Shown: positions 7,461 to 16,018 of the stretch, in pieces
Position numbering within the stretch: the stretch's first letter is position 1
How the letters are laid out: the number at the start of each line of letters is the position of its first letter
Assembly (NCBI GenBank): GCA_035646535.1
Contig: DASRPD010000012.1
Span: 1-38,984 of the forward strand
Reading direction: 5' to 3'
Origin: DASRPD01 sp035646535
Lineage (GTDB): Bacteria; Actinomycetota; Acidimicrobiia; IMCC26256; JANYLB01
DNA length: 38,984 nucleotides
Position numbers and translations under genes: made by a program
Notes under the pieces: model-generated
Told to the model about the DNA's origin: nothing
The model's input: the letters and a program-made list of their open reading frames with translations, nothing else
Databases searched by the model: none

Positions 7461-8432
7461 TTGACCCGACCGAGCTCTGTCTCCACGGTGCCTCTTCCGA
7501 GCCGCGATCCCGATGTGCTCGTCGAGCGCGTCCTCGCGCACGACCGAGGTGCGGTCGCCCGTCTGATCTCGCTCGTCGAATGCGGCGGGCCCGACGCCAT
7601 CCGCGCCGTCGCACAGCTCTTCGCCCGAACCGGTGGGGCCTACACGGTGGGTGTCACCGGCGCGCCGGGCAGTGGCAAGTCGACGCTCAGCGACGCGCTC
7701 ATCGCCCGTGTCCGGGCCGAAGGCGCCGAGATCGGCGTGCTCGCGATCGACCCGACCAGCCCGTTCAGTGGCGGTGCGATTCTCGGTGACCGAGTGCGCA
7801 TGCAGGACCATGCGACCGATCCGGGGGTGTTCATCCGTTCCATGGCGACGCGTGGCCACCTCGGCGGCCTCGCGCTCGCGACCCGGCAGGCCCAGCGGGT
7901 GCTCGATGCCGCCGGTCTGCCGTGGGTACTGGTCGAGACGGTGGGCGTGGGTCAGGTCGAGGTCGACATCGCCGGTGCCGCCGACACCACGGTCGTCGTC
8001 GTCAATCCCGGCTGGGGTGACGGGGTACAGGCCAACAAGGCCGGGTTGCTCGAGATCGCCGACGTGTTCGTCGTCAACAAGGCCGATCGTGACGGCGTCG
8101 CCGAAACCGCCCGTGACCTCGAGATGATGCTCGACCTCTCGATGCCGGGTGCGTGGCGGCCACCGATCATCCAGACCGTCGCCACCACCGGCGCCGGGGT
8201 CGACGAGCTCTGGACGGCGATCGGCGAACATCGGAGCTTCGTCGAACAAGGAGGCGAGCTGGCCCGTCGTCGTCGGCACCGGCTGCGCGCCGAGCTGCGA
8301 GCCATCGTGGTCGCGCGCCTGCATGCCGATGCCGACGAGCGGCTCGACGGTGATCGATTCGACGCCCTGGTGGAACGCGTCGCCGCCCGCGAGGTCGACC
8401 CGTATACCGCGGTGGACGAGCTCTTGTCCTGA
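7461..8432 (+). CDS. meaB: MeaB-type G3E GTPase (methylmalonyl-CoA mutase chaperone)
   Basis: Up to 323 residues. MeaB protects and reloads adenosylcobalamin-dependent acyl-CoA mutases, coupling GTP hydrolysis to cofactor delivery. The sequence shows the P-loop GAPGSGKST, the family motif DPTSPFSGGAILGD, the Walker B/switch segment ETVGVGQVEVD and the base-specificity motif NKAD. The long C-terminal dimerisation helix region is rich in Arg and Ala. No mutase subunit is in the window. Start choice is uncertain: TTG at 7461 or GTG at 7488; neither has a good ribosome-binding site, and both keep the conserved domain. Confidence 0.88.
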   Translation: MTRPSSVSTVPLPSRDPDVLVERVLAHDRGAVARLISLVECGGPDAIRAVAQLFARTGGAYTVGVTGAPGSGKSTLSDALIARVRAEGAEIGVLAIDPTSPFSGGAILGDRVRMQDHATDPGVFIRSMATRGHLGGLALATRQAQRVLDAAGLPWVLVETVGVGQVEVDIAGAADTTVVVVNPGWGDGVQANKAGLLEIADVFVVNKADRDGVAETARDLEMMLDLSMPGAWRPPIIQTVATTGAGVDELWTAIGEHRSFVEQGGELARRRRHRLRAELRAIVVARLHADADERLDGDRFDALVERVAAREVDPYTAVDELLS

Positions 8433-8472
8433 ACCGCGACACACCGTGAACCCGAACCGAAGGAGCTCGACC

Positions 8473-9120
8473 ATGCAGATCGCCATCGGCCTGTTTCCCG
8501 AGTTCACGAGCCTCGACGCGCTCGGCCCGTACCAGGTCCTCCAACACCTTCCCGGTGCAGACGTGTGCTTCGTCGCCGAGCGAACCGGTGAGCTCGCCGA
8601 CGACTACGGGATGATCCGCCTCCAGATCGACCGAACGTTCGCCGACGTGCCGACGCCGGACGTGCTGGTCGTGGGCGGGGGCATCGTCACCCGCAAGCTC
8701 GCGCGCGCCGGCGAGCCGGTGGTCGAGTGGATCCGCGGCGCTCACCCGACGACGACCTGGACGACGTCGGTGTGCACCGGGGCGCTGCTACTCGGCGCCG
8801 CCGGTCTGCTCGACGGGCTCGAGGCGACCACACATTGGTGCGCGTACGACGACCTGGCGTCGTTCGGGGCCATGCCGACCGAGCGTCGCGTCGTGCGGCA
8901 GGGAAAGATCATCACCGGCGCCGGGGTCTCGGCCGGCATCGATCTCGCGCTCACCCTCGCCGCGGAGATCGCCGGTCCCGAGGTCGCCCAGGCGATCCAA
9001 CTGGCCATCGAGTACGACCCACAGCCGCCGTTCGATGCCGGCGCGCCGAGCAAGGCCCCGGCAGAGATCGTGGAGCTGGTTCGCGGCCTGATGGAACCGC
9101 AGGCGCCCGGCGCAGGCTGA
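8473..9120 (+). CDS. DJ-1/PfpI family protein, isonitrile hydratase-like
   Basis: 215 residues with the class I glutamine-amidotransferase-like fold. The nucleophile elbow SVCTGALLLGAAG places Cys101-Thr102, and Asp15 lies in SLDALGP. Isonitrile hydratase InhA of Pseudomonas depends on a Cys-Thr pair and an N-terminal Asp in the same places, and the following ATTHW motif also fits that subfamily. Isonitrile hydration is a reasonable guess, but the subfamily is broad and also holds thiol-stress proteins. AGGAG (8461-8465) gives a good Shine-Dalgarno for the ATG at 8473. It is probably the last gene of the nfu-meaB unit. Confidence 0.82.
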   Translation: MQIAIGLFPEFTSLDALGPYQVLQHLPGADVCFVAERTGELADDYGMIRLQIDRTFADVPTPDVLVVGGGIVTRKLARAGEPVVEWIRGAHPTTTWTTSVCTGALLLGAAGLLDGLEATTHWCAYDDLASFGAMPTERRVVRQGKIITGAGVSAGIDLALTLAAEIAGPEVAQAIQLAIEYDPQPPFDAGAPSKAPAEIVELVRGLMEPQAPGAG

Positions 9121-9141
9121 CGCGGGCTCGACGCGACAACG

Positions 9142-9195
9142 CGACCGGCGCCCAGGCGCGCCCGCCCGACCGGCGCCCAGGCGCGCCCGCCCGAC
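9142..9195. repeat. 25-bp tandem repeat, 2.1 copies
   Basis: The unit starting CGACCGGCGCCCAGG occurs at 9142-9166 and 9167-9191 without mismatch, with the start of a third copy. It lies in the 90-bp gap between two convergent genes. The unit is almost all C and G and contains GGCGCC and GCGCGC palindromes, so it may act in termination. Confidence 0.7.
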
Positions 9196-9210
9196 GCGGG
9201 CCGTGCTCCG

Positions 9211-10065
9211 TCAGAGCCCGACGAGCTGCTCACTGGCGGTCCAGAGCCGGGTCGCGGCGGCATCGTCACGACCGGCTCGTGACGGCCGGACCGGTCGTGC
9301 CTTCGAGTAGTACAGCCCCGAGACCCCGGCTACCTCGGGTGAGGCGGCCAGGAAGACCGACGTGCGCGCCCCGTCCTCGGGGGAGATGGCCACCAGGCTG
9401 GCAATGCGGTTGCCGAGCGCGAACGCGCCGCCGGTGTCGCCGTCGCGACCGAACCGGCTCTTCACGTAGCCCGGGTGGAGCGAGTTCGCGGTCACTTGCG
9501 TGTCGGCAAGTCGGCGGGCCAGCTCCCGCGTGAACAACACGTTGGCGAGCTTCGAATGGCAGTAGGCGGTGAACCCGCGGTAGCGCCGCTCGAACTGGAG
9601 GTCATCGAAACGGATGTGTCGCGCGCACCGGTGGCCGGAGGACGCCACGATCACGACGCGCGCGCCCTCGGGATTGGCGCGGAGCCGATCGAGCAGCAGG
9701 TTCGTCAGCAAGAAGTGGCCGAGATGGTTCACGCCGAAGGTCTCTTCGAAGCCGTCGCTGGTGACGCGCCGGTCCGCCAACATGAGCCCGGCGTTGTTCA
9801 CGAGCACGTCGATCCGGTCGGTCGCGGCGAGCACGGATTCGGCGAAGTGTCGTACCGATGCGAGGTCCGCGAGGTCCAGGGCCATTACTTCGGCACGGTC
9901 GCTCGCGGAGCGTGTCCGGATCTCGTCGAGCGCGGTCGCGCCTCGGCCGGGGTCGCGCGACGTGATGATGACGCGCCGGCCTGCCCGCGCCAGCGCGATG
10001 GCGGTCTCCTTGCCGATGCCGGCGTTGCCGCCGGTGACGACCACGGTGTTGGCGTGAGGGGTCAC
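9211..10065 (-). CDS. Short-chain dehydrogenase/reductase, retinol-dehydrogenase-like
   Basis: 284 residues with a classical SDR core: cofactor loop TGGNAGIGKE at residues 11-20, NNAG near residue 90, active-site serine in VIVASSGH, and the catalytic pair Tyr168/Lys172 in YCHSK. Arg37 after the second beta strand (TSRD) favours NADP(H). The extended C-terminal part with LHPGYVKSRF resembles the RDH/WW-domain oxidoreductase branch. The substrate is unknown. The start is GTG at 10065 with TAGCGT 6 nt upstream. Confidence 0.87.
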   Translation of the reverse strand: MTPHANTVVVTGGNAGIGKETAIALARAGRRVIITSRDPGRGATALDEIRTRSASDRAEVMALDLADLASVRHFAESVLAATDRIDVLVNNAGLMLADRRVTSDGFEETFGVNHLGHFLLTNLLLDRLRANPEGARVVIVASSGHRCARHIRFDDLQFERRYRGFTAYCHSKLANVLFTRELARRLADTQVTANSLHPGYVKSRFGRDGDTGGAFALGNRIASLVAISPEDGARTSVFLAASPEVAGVSGLYYSKARPVRPSRAGRDDAAATRLWTASEQLVGL

Positions 10066-10110
10066 GAGCGGACGCTACCGCCGCGACGCCGTACCGCTAC
10101 GCTGCGCGTC
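10066..10110. promoter_or_regulatory. Divergent promoter region, two -10-like hexamers
   Basis: TAGCGT on the minus strand (10077-10072) lies 6 nt before the SDR GTG. TACGCT on the plus strand (10098-10103) lies 7 nt before the crotonase ATG. Neither gene has a Shine-Dalgarno sequence. Confidence 0.5.
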
Positions 10111-10887
10111 ATGGCTGAGCTGGTGAATCGTGAGCAACGCCCGGACGGAGTTGGCGTCATCCGTTTGGCGCGACCGCCGATGAATGCGCTCTCGATCGCG
10201 CTGCTCGAGGAGCTCGCCGTCGTGGCGGCCGAGCTCGCCGCGGACCCCGCAGTGAAAGCGGTGGTGGTCACGGGCGAGGGCCGAGCATTCGCAGCCGGCG
10301 CCGAGATCTCGGAGTTCGGTGGCCCGCGCGAAGCGCGCACGATCACCGACACGTTCCGTCGCGCGCTCGACGCGTTGGCCGGCATCCCCAGGCCGGTGAT
10401 CGCGGCGATCGGCGGGTTTGCGCTCGGCGGCGGACTGGAAGTCGCGATGGCCTGCGATCTGCGGGTCATGTCGACCCGAGCCAGGCTCGGCCAGCCTGAG
10501 ATCCTGCTCGGGGTGATCCCCGGCGCCGGTGGCACCCAGCGCCTTGCCCGCCTCGTCGGCCCGGCGCGGGCGAAGGAGCTGGTCTGGAGCGGCCGTCAAG
10601 TCGGTGCGGACGAGGCCCTCGCGATCGGCCTTGTCGACCGGCTCGCCGAACCTGACGAGACCCTCGACCACGCACTCGGTTGGGCCGCCGAGCTCGCGGC
10701 CGGCGCAGTCGTGGCGATGGGACTCGCCAAGCAGGCCATCGACGGTGGCCTCGACGGTTCGCTCGCCGACGGACTCTCGCTCGAGTCGGAACGGTTCGTC
10801 GAGGTGTTTGCCACCGAGGATGCCGCGACCGGCGTCGCCAGCTTCTTGGAGCACGGCCCCGACAAGGCGACCTTCTCCGGCCGCTGA
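10111..10887 (+). CDS. Enoyl-CoA hydratase
   Basis: 258 residues with both catalytic glutamates of the canonical hydratase: Glu110 in GGGLEVAMACD and Glu130 in GQPEILLG, 20 residues apart as in rat Glu144/Glu164. The oxyanion segments GRAFAAGAE and ALGGG and the PGAGGTQRL helix are also present. It should add water to trans-2-enoyl-CoA in beta-oxidation, and contrasts with the divergent crotonase at 4806. The ATG at 10111 is chosen over longer in-frame extensions that only shadow the SDR gene. The 119-bp gap that follows, before the convergent galT, holds nothing convincing. Confidence 0.92.
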   Translation: MAELVNREQRPDGVGVIRLARPPMNALSIALLEELAVVAAELAADPAVKAVVVTGEGRAFAAGAEISEFGGPREARTITDTFRRALDALAGIPRPVIAAIGGFALGGGLEVAMACDLRVMSTRARLGQPEILLGVIPGAGGTQRLARLVGPARAKELVWSGRQVGADEALAIGLVDRLAEPDETLDHALGWAAELAAGAVVAMGLAKQAIDGGLDGSLADGLSLESERFVEVFATEDAATGVASFLEHGPDKATFSGR

Positions 10888-11006
10888 GCACGGCAAGGCG
10901 CGTCCGGCATCGCTCATCCACTCGACGTGGGTCTCGATCGGCTCCAAGACAGCTCAGACAAGATCGGTAGGCGCGTCGATGTCGACGGACACGACGACGT
11001 GTGTGC

Positions 11007-11942
11007 TCACTGCGCGTCGCGCAGGCGTGCGGCCGCAGCTTCGGGCGCGACCACGTTCACGTCCACGCCAGTGCCGAGCTCGAAGCCCGCGCGCACGCTG
11101 AGCCGGGGGTGTACGCCCACGTACCAGTGCGCGAAGGCGGAGTGGTCATCTCGAGTCGCGCTGTGGACGACGACGTTGTACGGGGCGTCGCCCACGACCG
11201 CGGCGAGGCGGGCGAGCCCGTCGCGAAGCGCAACCGCGATCGCCGCGATGACGTCGTCGCTCGAGTCGTCGAAACGGGCCTCGGCGTCGGCGTGGGCGAT
11301 CCGCATCTCGTACGGGCTCCCCGAGGCCGGTGGGCACCAGACGGCGGCGGCACCGTCGATGACCGAGAACGGGCCGTCCTCGAGCTCGAGCCGCTGAGCG
11401 GCAACGGTGTCCATCTCGGCGGCGTCGAGCCGATCGCGCGCGGCCAGCACGGCAGGGGGTACGAAGTCGAGTGCGACGAGCTGCGCGTGGGTGTGGGCAA
11501 GGGACGCGCCCGCTTCGCGGCCGTGGTTCACGAGGATCTGGACGTACGTCAGCCCGGCGTCGAGGTGGTAGCGAGCCCGGTCTCGCGCCACGGTCAGCAC
11601 CTCGACGGCCTCATCATCGCTCAGGCCGGCGAACGACCGATCGTGATCGGGTGAGAGAACGATGACTTCGTGCGCGCCGCCCGCGCGGTGCGCGGCGTGC
11701 AGTCCACCGACAATCGGAAAGAGGTTCGGTGCGACGCGCACTCGCCACCCCGGAGTGTTCGAGGCGCCCGGTCCGGTCCGGTACACCTCGGGTGGGGTGG
11801 CGTCCTCGTTGCCGGGGCAGAACGGACAGGATGCCGGCGTCGACTCGCGTGCGCCGAGCTCGCGCGAGGCGTGGGGCCGCGCGTCGCGCTCGGGGGCGAT
11901 GATGACGACGCGCCCGCTGACCGGGTCGTGACGAAGCTCCAC
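11007..11942 (-). CDS. galT: Galactose-1-phosphate uridylyltransferase family protein
   Basis: 311 residues of the GalT/HIT superfamily. An N-terminal zinc pair Cys39/Cys42 lies in CPFCPGNE. The catalytic segment is LAHTHAQL, matching the GalT H-x-H-x-Q triad in which the second His is uridylylated. A second HIT-like half shows HWYVGVHPRL. GalT exchanges UMP between UDP-glucose and galactose-1-phosphate in the Leloir pathway. The protein is shorter than E. coli GalT (348), so a related nucleotidylyltransferase or phosphorylase activity is possible. No galK is in the window; a GalE-like epimerase is at 27806. The start is GTG at 11942. Confidence 0.82.
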   Translation of the reverse strand: MELRHDPVSGRVVIIAPERDARPHASRELGARESTPASCPFCPGNEDATPPEVYRTGPGASNTPGWRVRVAPNLFPIVGGLHAAHRAGGAHEVIVLSPDHDRSFAGLSDDEAVEVLTVARDRARYHLDAGLTYVQILVNHGREAGASLAHTHAQLVALDFVPPAVLAARDRLDAAEMDTVAAQRLELEDGPFSVIDGAAAVWCPPASGSPYEMRIAHADAEARFDDSSDDVIAAIAVALRDGLARLAAVVGDAPYNVVVHSATRDDHSAFAHWYVGVHPRLSVRAGFELGTGVDVNVVAPEAAAARLRDAQ

Positions 11943-11981
11943 GTCCCCGACGGTAACGGGTGACGCCTACCCTGGACCGCA
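11943..11981. promoter_or_regulatory. Divergent promoter region galT/lpdA
   Basis: TACCGT on the minus strand (11955-11950) lies 7 nt before the galT GTG. TACCCT on the plus strand (11968-11973) lies 8 nt before the lpdA ATG. The whole gap is 39 bp, leaving no room for conventional leaders. Confidence 0.5.
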
Positions 11982-13340
11982 ATGGCAATCAGACTCGTCA
12001 TCTTGGGTGGAGGTCCGGCGGGCAACACCGCCGCGACGGTTGCCGCCACGCTCGGGGCAGAGGTCACTCTCGTCGAGCGCGACACGATCGGCGGTGCCGC
12101 GCACCTGTGGGACTGCATCCCGTCGAAGGCGATGATCGCGACGGGCGGGGAGCTCTCGGATCTGGCCCGGGCCCAGACAATGGGTCTGCGGGCGAGCGGC
12201 GCGCTCGACGTCGACGCGCTGCGGCGACGAGTGGGAGACATCGAAGCGCGCTTGCAGGCGTCGGCCCGTCAGGTCCTCGAGTCGCAGGGAGTGGCCTTGT
12301 TGCACGGCACTGGCCGGCTCGCGAGTCCGCACGAGATCATCGTCGACACGCACGACGGCGTCGAAGAGCTCGCGGCCGATGTCGTGTTGTTGGCGACGGG
12401 CTCGCGGCCCCGGGTTCCCGAGTGGGCTCAGATCGACCGGGAACGGGTGCTGACGACCCGCGATGCCTACCCGCCGCCCGAGATCCCCGGACACCTCTGC
12501 GTCATCGGTTCGGGAGTCACCGGTGTCGAGCTCACCCACATGTTCAGCGCGCTCGGATCGCAGGTGACGCTGGTGGTGTCGCGTCAGCAGGTGCTGCCCC
12601 ACAAGGACCCTGAGGTCGCGGCCGTGCTCGAGGCGGAGTTCCTCCGTCGAGGGGTGCAGCTGCTCAAGGGTGCCCGCGCGAGTGGGATCACACGTTCGGG
12701 TGACGTGGTGACGGTGGGATGCGTCGACGGTCGGGTCATCGAAGCCTCGCACGCGCTGCTGGCCGTCGGATCGGTGCCGAACTCCGAGGGGCTCGGCTTG
12801 GAAGCTGCGGGTGTCGAGGTTGATGCCGGCGGCTACGTGCCGATCAACCACAATTGTGTGTCGAACGTCGAGAACATCTATGTGGCCGGTGATCTCTCCG
12901 GCATGCTCCCGCTGTCGTCGGTCGCGTCCATGCAAGGGCGCAAGATCGCCGAGCACCTGATGGGACAGCACGTGCGAGCTCATCGCCATGTCGACTACGA
13001 GAAGGCGGCCTCGGCAATCTTCACCGAGCCGGAGATCGCCGACGTCGGTATCGCCGAGGCCGAGGGCTTCGCGTCGGGGCGCAAGCTGCGAGTGACGAAG
13101 GTGCCATTCTCCACGAACGCCAAGGCCCTCATCGATGGCGATCCGCGCGGGTTCGTGAAGATCCTGTCGGACCCGGCGACCGGGGTCGTGCTCGGAGGAT
13201 CCATTGTCGGTCGCAACGCGGCTGAGCTGATCAGCGTCATTGCAGTCGCGGTGACGAACAACCTCAGGCTCGTCGACATCGCCGACTCGCTGCTCGTGCA
13301 TCCCGCCCTCGCCGAGAGTCTCACCGACGCCGCGAGTTGA
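11982..13340 (+). CDS. lpdA: LpdA-type flavoprotein disulfide reductase homologue lacking one redox cysteine
   Basis: 452 residues with FAD loop GGGPAGNTAA, second dinucleotide fold IGSGVTGVE, the VAGD FAD-phosphate motif and the C-terminal dimerisation domain ending HPALAES, which keeps the His-Glu pair. The redox motif normally CXXXXC reads GGAAHLWDCIPSK, so the first Cys is Ala40 and only Cys45 remains. The M. tuberculosis protein LpdA (Rv3303c) lacks the same residue and acts as an NAD(P)H-quinone oxidoreductase rather than a lipoamide dehydrogenase. I infer the same here. The start ATG at 11982 is supported by the -10-like hexamer. Confidence 0.87.
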   Translation: MAIRLVILGGGPAGNTAATVAATLGAEVTLVERDTIGGAAHLWDCIPSKAMIATGGELSDLARAQTMGLRASGALDVDALRRRVGDIEARLQASARQVLESQGVALLHGTGRLASPHEIIVDTHDGVEELAADVVLLATGSRPRVPEWAQIDRERVLTTRDAYPPPEIPGHLCVIGSGVTGVELTHMFSALGSQVTLVVSRQQVLPHKDPEVAAVLEAEFLRRGVQLLKGARASGITRSGDVVTVGCVDGRVIEASHALLAVGSVPNSEGLGLEAAGVEVDAGGYVPINHNCVSNVENIYVAGDLSGMLPLSSVASMQGRKIAEHLMGQHVRAHRHVDYEKAASAIFTEPEIADVGIAEAEGFASGRKLRVTKVPFSTNAKALIDGDPRGFVKILSDPATGVVLGGSIVGRNAAELISVIAVAVTNNLRLVDIADSLLVHPALAESLTDAAS

Positions 13341-13395
13341 CCCTTGGGTGTGACCACGTCGTCCCGAAAGGGCTCGAGTCGGGCGGGCGCTGTCG

Positions 13396-14193
13396 TCAGG
13401 CGAGGAGATCGCCGCGTGACACGGTGACGGCTTGGCCGCCGAGGGTCACGCGGTCGCCGCGGACGCGTACGGCCACGGTGCCACCGCGGGGCGAGATCTG
13501 ATGTCCGACCACGTCGTCCCGGCCGAGTCGCTGCGCCCACAGTGGTCCGAGCGCGCAGTGCGCGGAGCCGGTGACCGGATCCTCGTCGATGCCGTAGCGG
13601 GGTCCGAAGCTTCGGGAGACGAAGTCGGCGGCCGATCCGGGTGGAGCGGGCGCGGTGACCACCCAGAGGCGATCGGCGGCGGCTGCGAGCGGCGTGAAGT
13701 CGGGGGTGACGCCGCGCACCGCCTCCGCGTCGGGCACCTCGACGACGAGCTGGTGCCCGTTGTCGAACGTGGCGAGGATGGCGGGCGCGCCGAGGTGCTC
13801 GATGCCGGCAGCGGTGGTGGTGGGCGTGACCGGTCGGGCGGGGAGGTCCAGCTCGATGACCCGGGCGGCGCGGTGGGCGACGAGGAGACCGCTGCGGGTG
13901 TGGAACCGGGCCGGGGAGTCGTGTGCCAGTCGGCCCGATTCCCACATGACGTGCGCCGAGGCGAGCGTCGCGTGGCCACAGAGGTCGACCTCCACGGTCG
14001 GGGTGAACCAGCGAAGGTCGAGGTCGCCATCCGGTCTGGGCGCCACGAACGCGGTCTCGGAGAGGTTCATCTCCGCGGCCACGGCCTGCATCCAACGCGA
14101 GTCGCCGGACGGAGCGTCCAACAGGCAGACCGCCGCAGGGTTTCCGGAGAAGGCCAGATCGGTGAAGGCGTCGACGTGGAACAGCTGCGTCAT
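13396..14193 (-). CDS. PhzF family isomerase/epimerase-like protein
   Basis: 265 residues with the two-lobed PhzF fold: N-terminal VDAFTDLAFSGNPAAV, catalytic Glu46 in NLSETAF, then CGHATLASAHV and DEDPVTGSAHCALGP. PhzF itself isomerises a dihydroanthranilate in phenazine synthesis, but most family members are uncharacterised and no phenazine genes are here. The ATG at 14193 overlaps the stop of the carboxylase gene by ATGA, so translation is probably coupled. It is convergent with lpdA; the 55-bp gap shows no strong hairpin. Confidence 0.88.
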   Translation of the reverse strand: MTQLFHVDAFTDLAFSGNPAAVCLLDAPSGDSRWMQAVAAEMNLSETAFVAPRPDGDLDLRWFTPTVEVDLCGHATLASAHVMWESGRLAHDSPARFHTRSGLLVAHRAARVIELDLPARPVTPTTTAAGIEHLGAPAILATFDNGHQLVVEVPDAEAVRGVTPDFTPLAAAADRLWVVTAPAPPGSAADFVSRSFGPRYGIDEDPVTGSAHCALGPLWAQRLGRDDVVGHQISPRGGTVAVRVRGDRVTLGGQAVTVSRGDLLA

Positions 14194-15974
14194 TCGATGA
14201 CAAGCAGCACGTCACCGGCGCCGACGGTGTCACCGGTGCTGACTCGCACCTCGGCGACGACACCGGCCTTGTCGGCGCTGAGATGGTTCTCCATCTTCAT
14301 CGCTTCGAGCACAAGCACGGATTGACCGGTCTCGACGGTGTCTCCCTTGGCCACGAGAACGTTGACGATCGTGCCCTGCATGGGCGCGGCGATGGTGCCG
14401 GCGCTCGAGCTCGAGCCCGAGCTCGAGCCGCTCCTCGCGGGCGTCGGACGCCGCGCCTTGCGACCCGCCCCGGGTGCCCGTGTGGCGGGGGTGTCGGGCA
14501 GCCACAGCTTCACCGAGAAGCGCTTGCCGTTCACTTCCACGGGGACGGTCTGTTCAGTCAGTGGGTTGGTGTCGGCCGCGTCGCCGGGCGTCCCCGCCAC
14601 TTCGGGAGCCGACTGCTCGGCCGCCAGCGCGCCGGCGAGGTCGACTTCGTCCTCGAGCCATTTCGTCGAGTGTGCACCGGCGCCGAACGCGTCGTCGGCG
14701 AGGAGCACTCGATGGGCCGGGATCGTCGTGTGGATGCCGGTGATCTCGAACTCGCCGAGCGCGCGCAAGGCGCGGGCGCGGGCGCGGGCGCGGTCTGGCG
14801 CCCAGACGATGAGCTTGCCGACGAGATTGTCGTAGTACTGCGACACCACGTCGCCCTCTTCGTAGCCACCGTCCCAGCGGACACCCGGGCCGGCGGGTAC
14901 TCGCATCCGCGTGATCGTGCCCGGCGAGGGTAGAAAACCCTTGGCCGGGTTCTCGGCATTGATGCGCATCTCGATTGCGTGACCGGAACGTTCGATCTGG
15001 TCCTGAGTGAACGAGAGCGGGGCTCCGTCGGCGACGTGGATCTGTTCGGCGACAAGGTCGAGCCGGGTCACCATCTCGGTGACGCAGTGCTCCACCTGGA
15101 GTCGTGTGTTCATCTCGAGAAAGAAGAACTCGCCGTCCTGGTGGAGCATCTCGACGGTGCCGGCGTTGACGTACCCGCACGCGCGCGCCACCTTGACTGC
15201 GGCTTCGTCCATCGCGGCGCGTGTCGCTTCGTCGAGGCCGGGCGCGGGGGTCTCCTCGATGAGCTTCTGATGGCGTCGCTGCGTCGAGCAGTCGCGCTCA
15301 CCGAGTGAGACGGCGTTGCCGTGCTGGTCGCAGAAGACCTGAATCTCGATGTGGCGAGGTCGGGTCAGGTAGCGTTCGAGGTAAGCCTCGGATCGGCCGA
15401 AGTACGCCTTCGACTCTCGGGTGACCGACTCGAGTGCGCGCTCGGCCTGATCCGCCGCGGTGACCACCTTGAGACCCTTGCCGCCACCGCCGTGGGCGGC
15501 CTTGATCGCGACCGGCCACCCGTATTCCTCGCCGAACGCCACGATCTCGTCCGCCGAGGCGATCGGCTCGAGGGTGCCGGGCACGGGCTCGACGTTGACG
15601 GCCGCGGCGGCTCGACGAGAGGAGATCTTGTCGCCCATCACCTCGATCGCCTCGGGTGGTGGGCCGATCCAGGTCACGCCCCGATCGGCGATCGCCCGCG
15701 CGAAGTCCGCGTTCTCCGAGAAGAAGCCGTATCCGGGGTGGACCGCGTCGGCGCCGGAACGGTCGAGGACGCCGAGGATGGCGTCGGTGTCGAGGTAGCT
15801 CTCCGCAGCGGTCTGGCCGCCGAGAGCGTAGGCCTCGTCGGCAAAACGGGTGTGGAGTGCCTCGCGATCGCGCTCGGAGTACACCGCCACGGTGGCGATG
15901 CCGAGCTCTCGGCACGTTCGCATCACTCGTACGGCGATCTCGCCACGGTTGGCGATCAGGATCTTCGAGGCCAC
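14190..15974 (-). CDS. Acyl-CoA carboxylase alpha subunit (biotin carboxylase fused to BCCP)
   Basis: 594 residues. The N-terminal biotin carboxylase domain (about 1-450) begins with ILIANRGEIAVRV, has the ATP-grasp glycine loop HGGGGKGLK, and shows EMNTRLQVEH with the catalytic Glu and Arg. A Ser/Gly/Ala-rich linker follows, then a biotinyl domain with EAMKMEN, where Lys560 is the biotinylation site. This is the AccA3/PccA layout of actinobacteria, in which one alpha subunit serves several carboxyltransferase beta subunits for malonyl- or methylmalonyl-CoA. No beta subunit is in the window. It is divergent from birA, the ligase that would biotinylate it. GTG start, GGGGG upstream. Confidence 0.92.
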   Translation of the reverse strand: MASKILIANRGEIAVRVMRTCRELGIATVAVYSERDREALHTRFADEAYALGGQTAAESYLDTDAILGVLDRSGADAVHPGYGFFSENADFARAIADRGVTWIGPPPEAIEVMGDKISSRRAAAAVNVEPVPGTLEPIASADEIVAFGEEYGWPVAIKAAHGGGGKGLKVVTAADQAERALESVTRESKAYFGRSEAYLERYLTRPRHIEIQVFCDQHGNAVSLGERDCSTQRRHQKLIEETPAPGLDEATRAAMDEAAVKVARACGYVNAGTVEMLHQDGEFFFLEMNTRLQVEHCVTEMVTRLDLVAEQIHVADGAPLSFTQDQIERSGHAIEMRINAENPAKGFLPSPGTITRMRVPAGPGVRWDGGYEEGDVVSQYYDNLVGKLIVWAPDRARARARALRALGEFEITGIHTTIPAHRVLLADDAFGAGAHSTKWLEDEVDLAGALAAEQSAPEVAGTPGDAADTNPLTEQTVPVEVNGKRFSVKLWLPDTPATRAPGAGRKARRPTPARSGSSSGSSSSAGTIAAPMQGTIVNVLVAKGDTVETGQSVLVLEAMKMENHLSADKAGVVAEVRVSTGDTVGAGDVLLVIE

Positions 15975-16018
15975 GCTGCCCCCGGGTTCGGCGGTTGGAT
16001 CGCCGTATCCTACGGGCG
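15975..16018. promoter_or_regulatory. Shared bidirectional -10 between birA and the carboxylase gene
   Basis: The near-palindrome TATCCTA (16006-16012) reads TATCCT on the plus strand, 7 nt before the birA ATG. On the minus strand it reads TAGGAT, about 32 nt before the carboxylase GTG, which has a GGGGG Shine-Dalgarno. One element could drive both genes: birA leaderless, the carboxylase with a short leader. Confidence 0.5.

Noticed and set aside
6339..8507. A 722-codon open frame on the minus strand across murA, nfu and meaB
   Set aside because: It is antisense to three well-supported genes and its composition (His/Arg/Asp-rich) is that of a GC-rich shadow frame.
9142..9195. Possible CRISPR-like or mobile-element repeat
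   Set aside because: Only two head-to-tail copies with no spacer; simple tandem duplication in a GC-rich gap.
14770..14800. GCGCGG hexamer repeats within the carboxylase gene
   Set aside because: Explained by an Arg-Ala run in the protein (ARARARAL) in GC-rich code; no separate signal.
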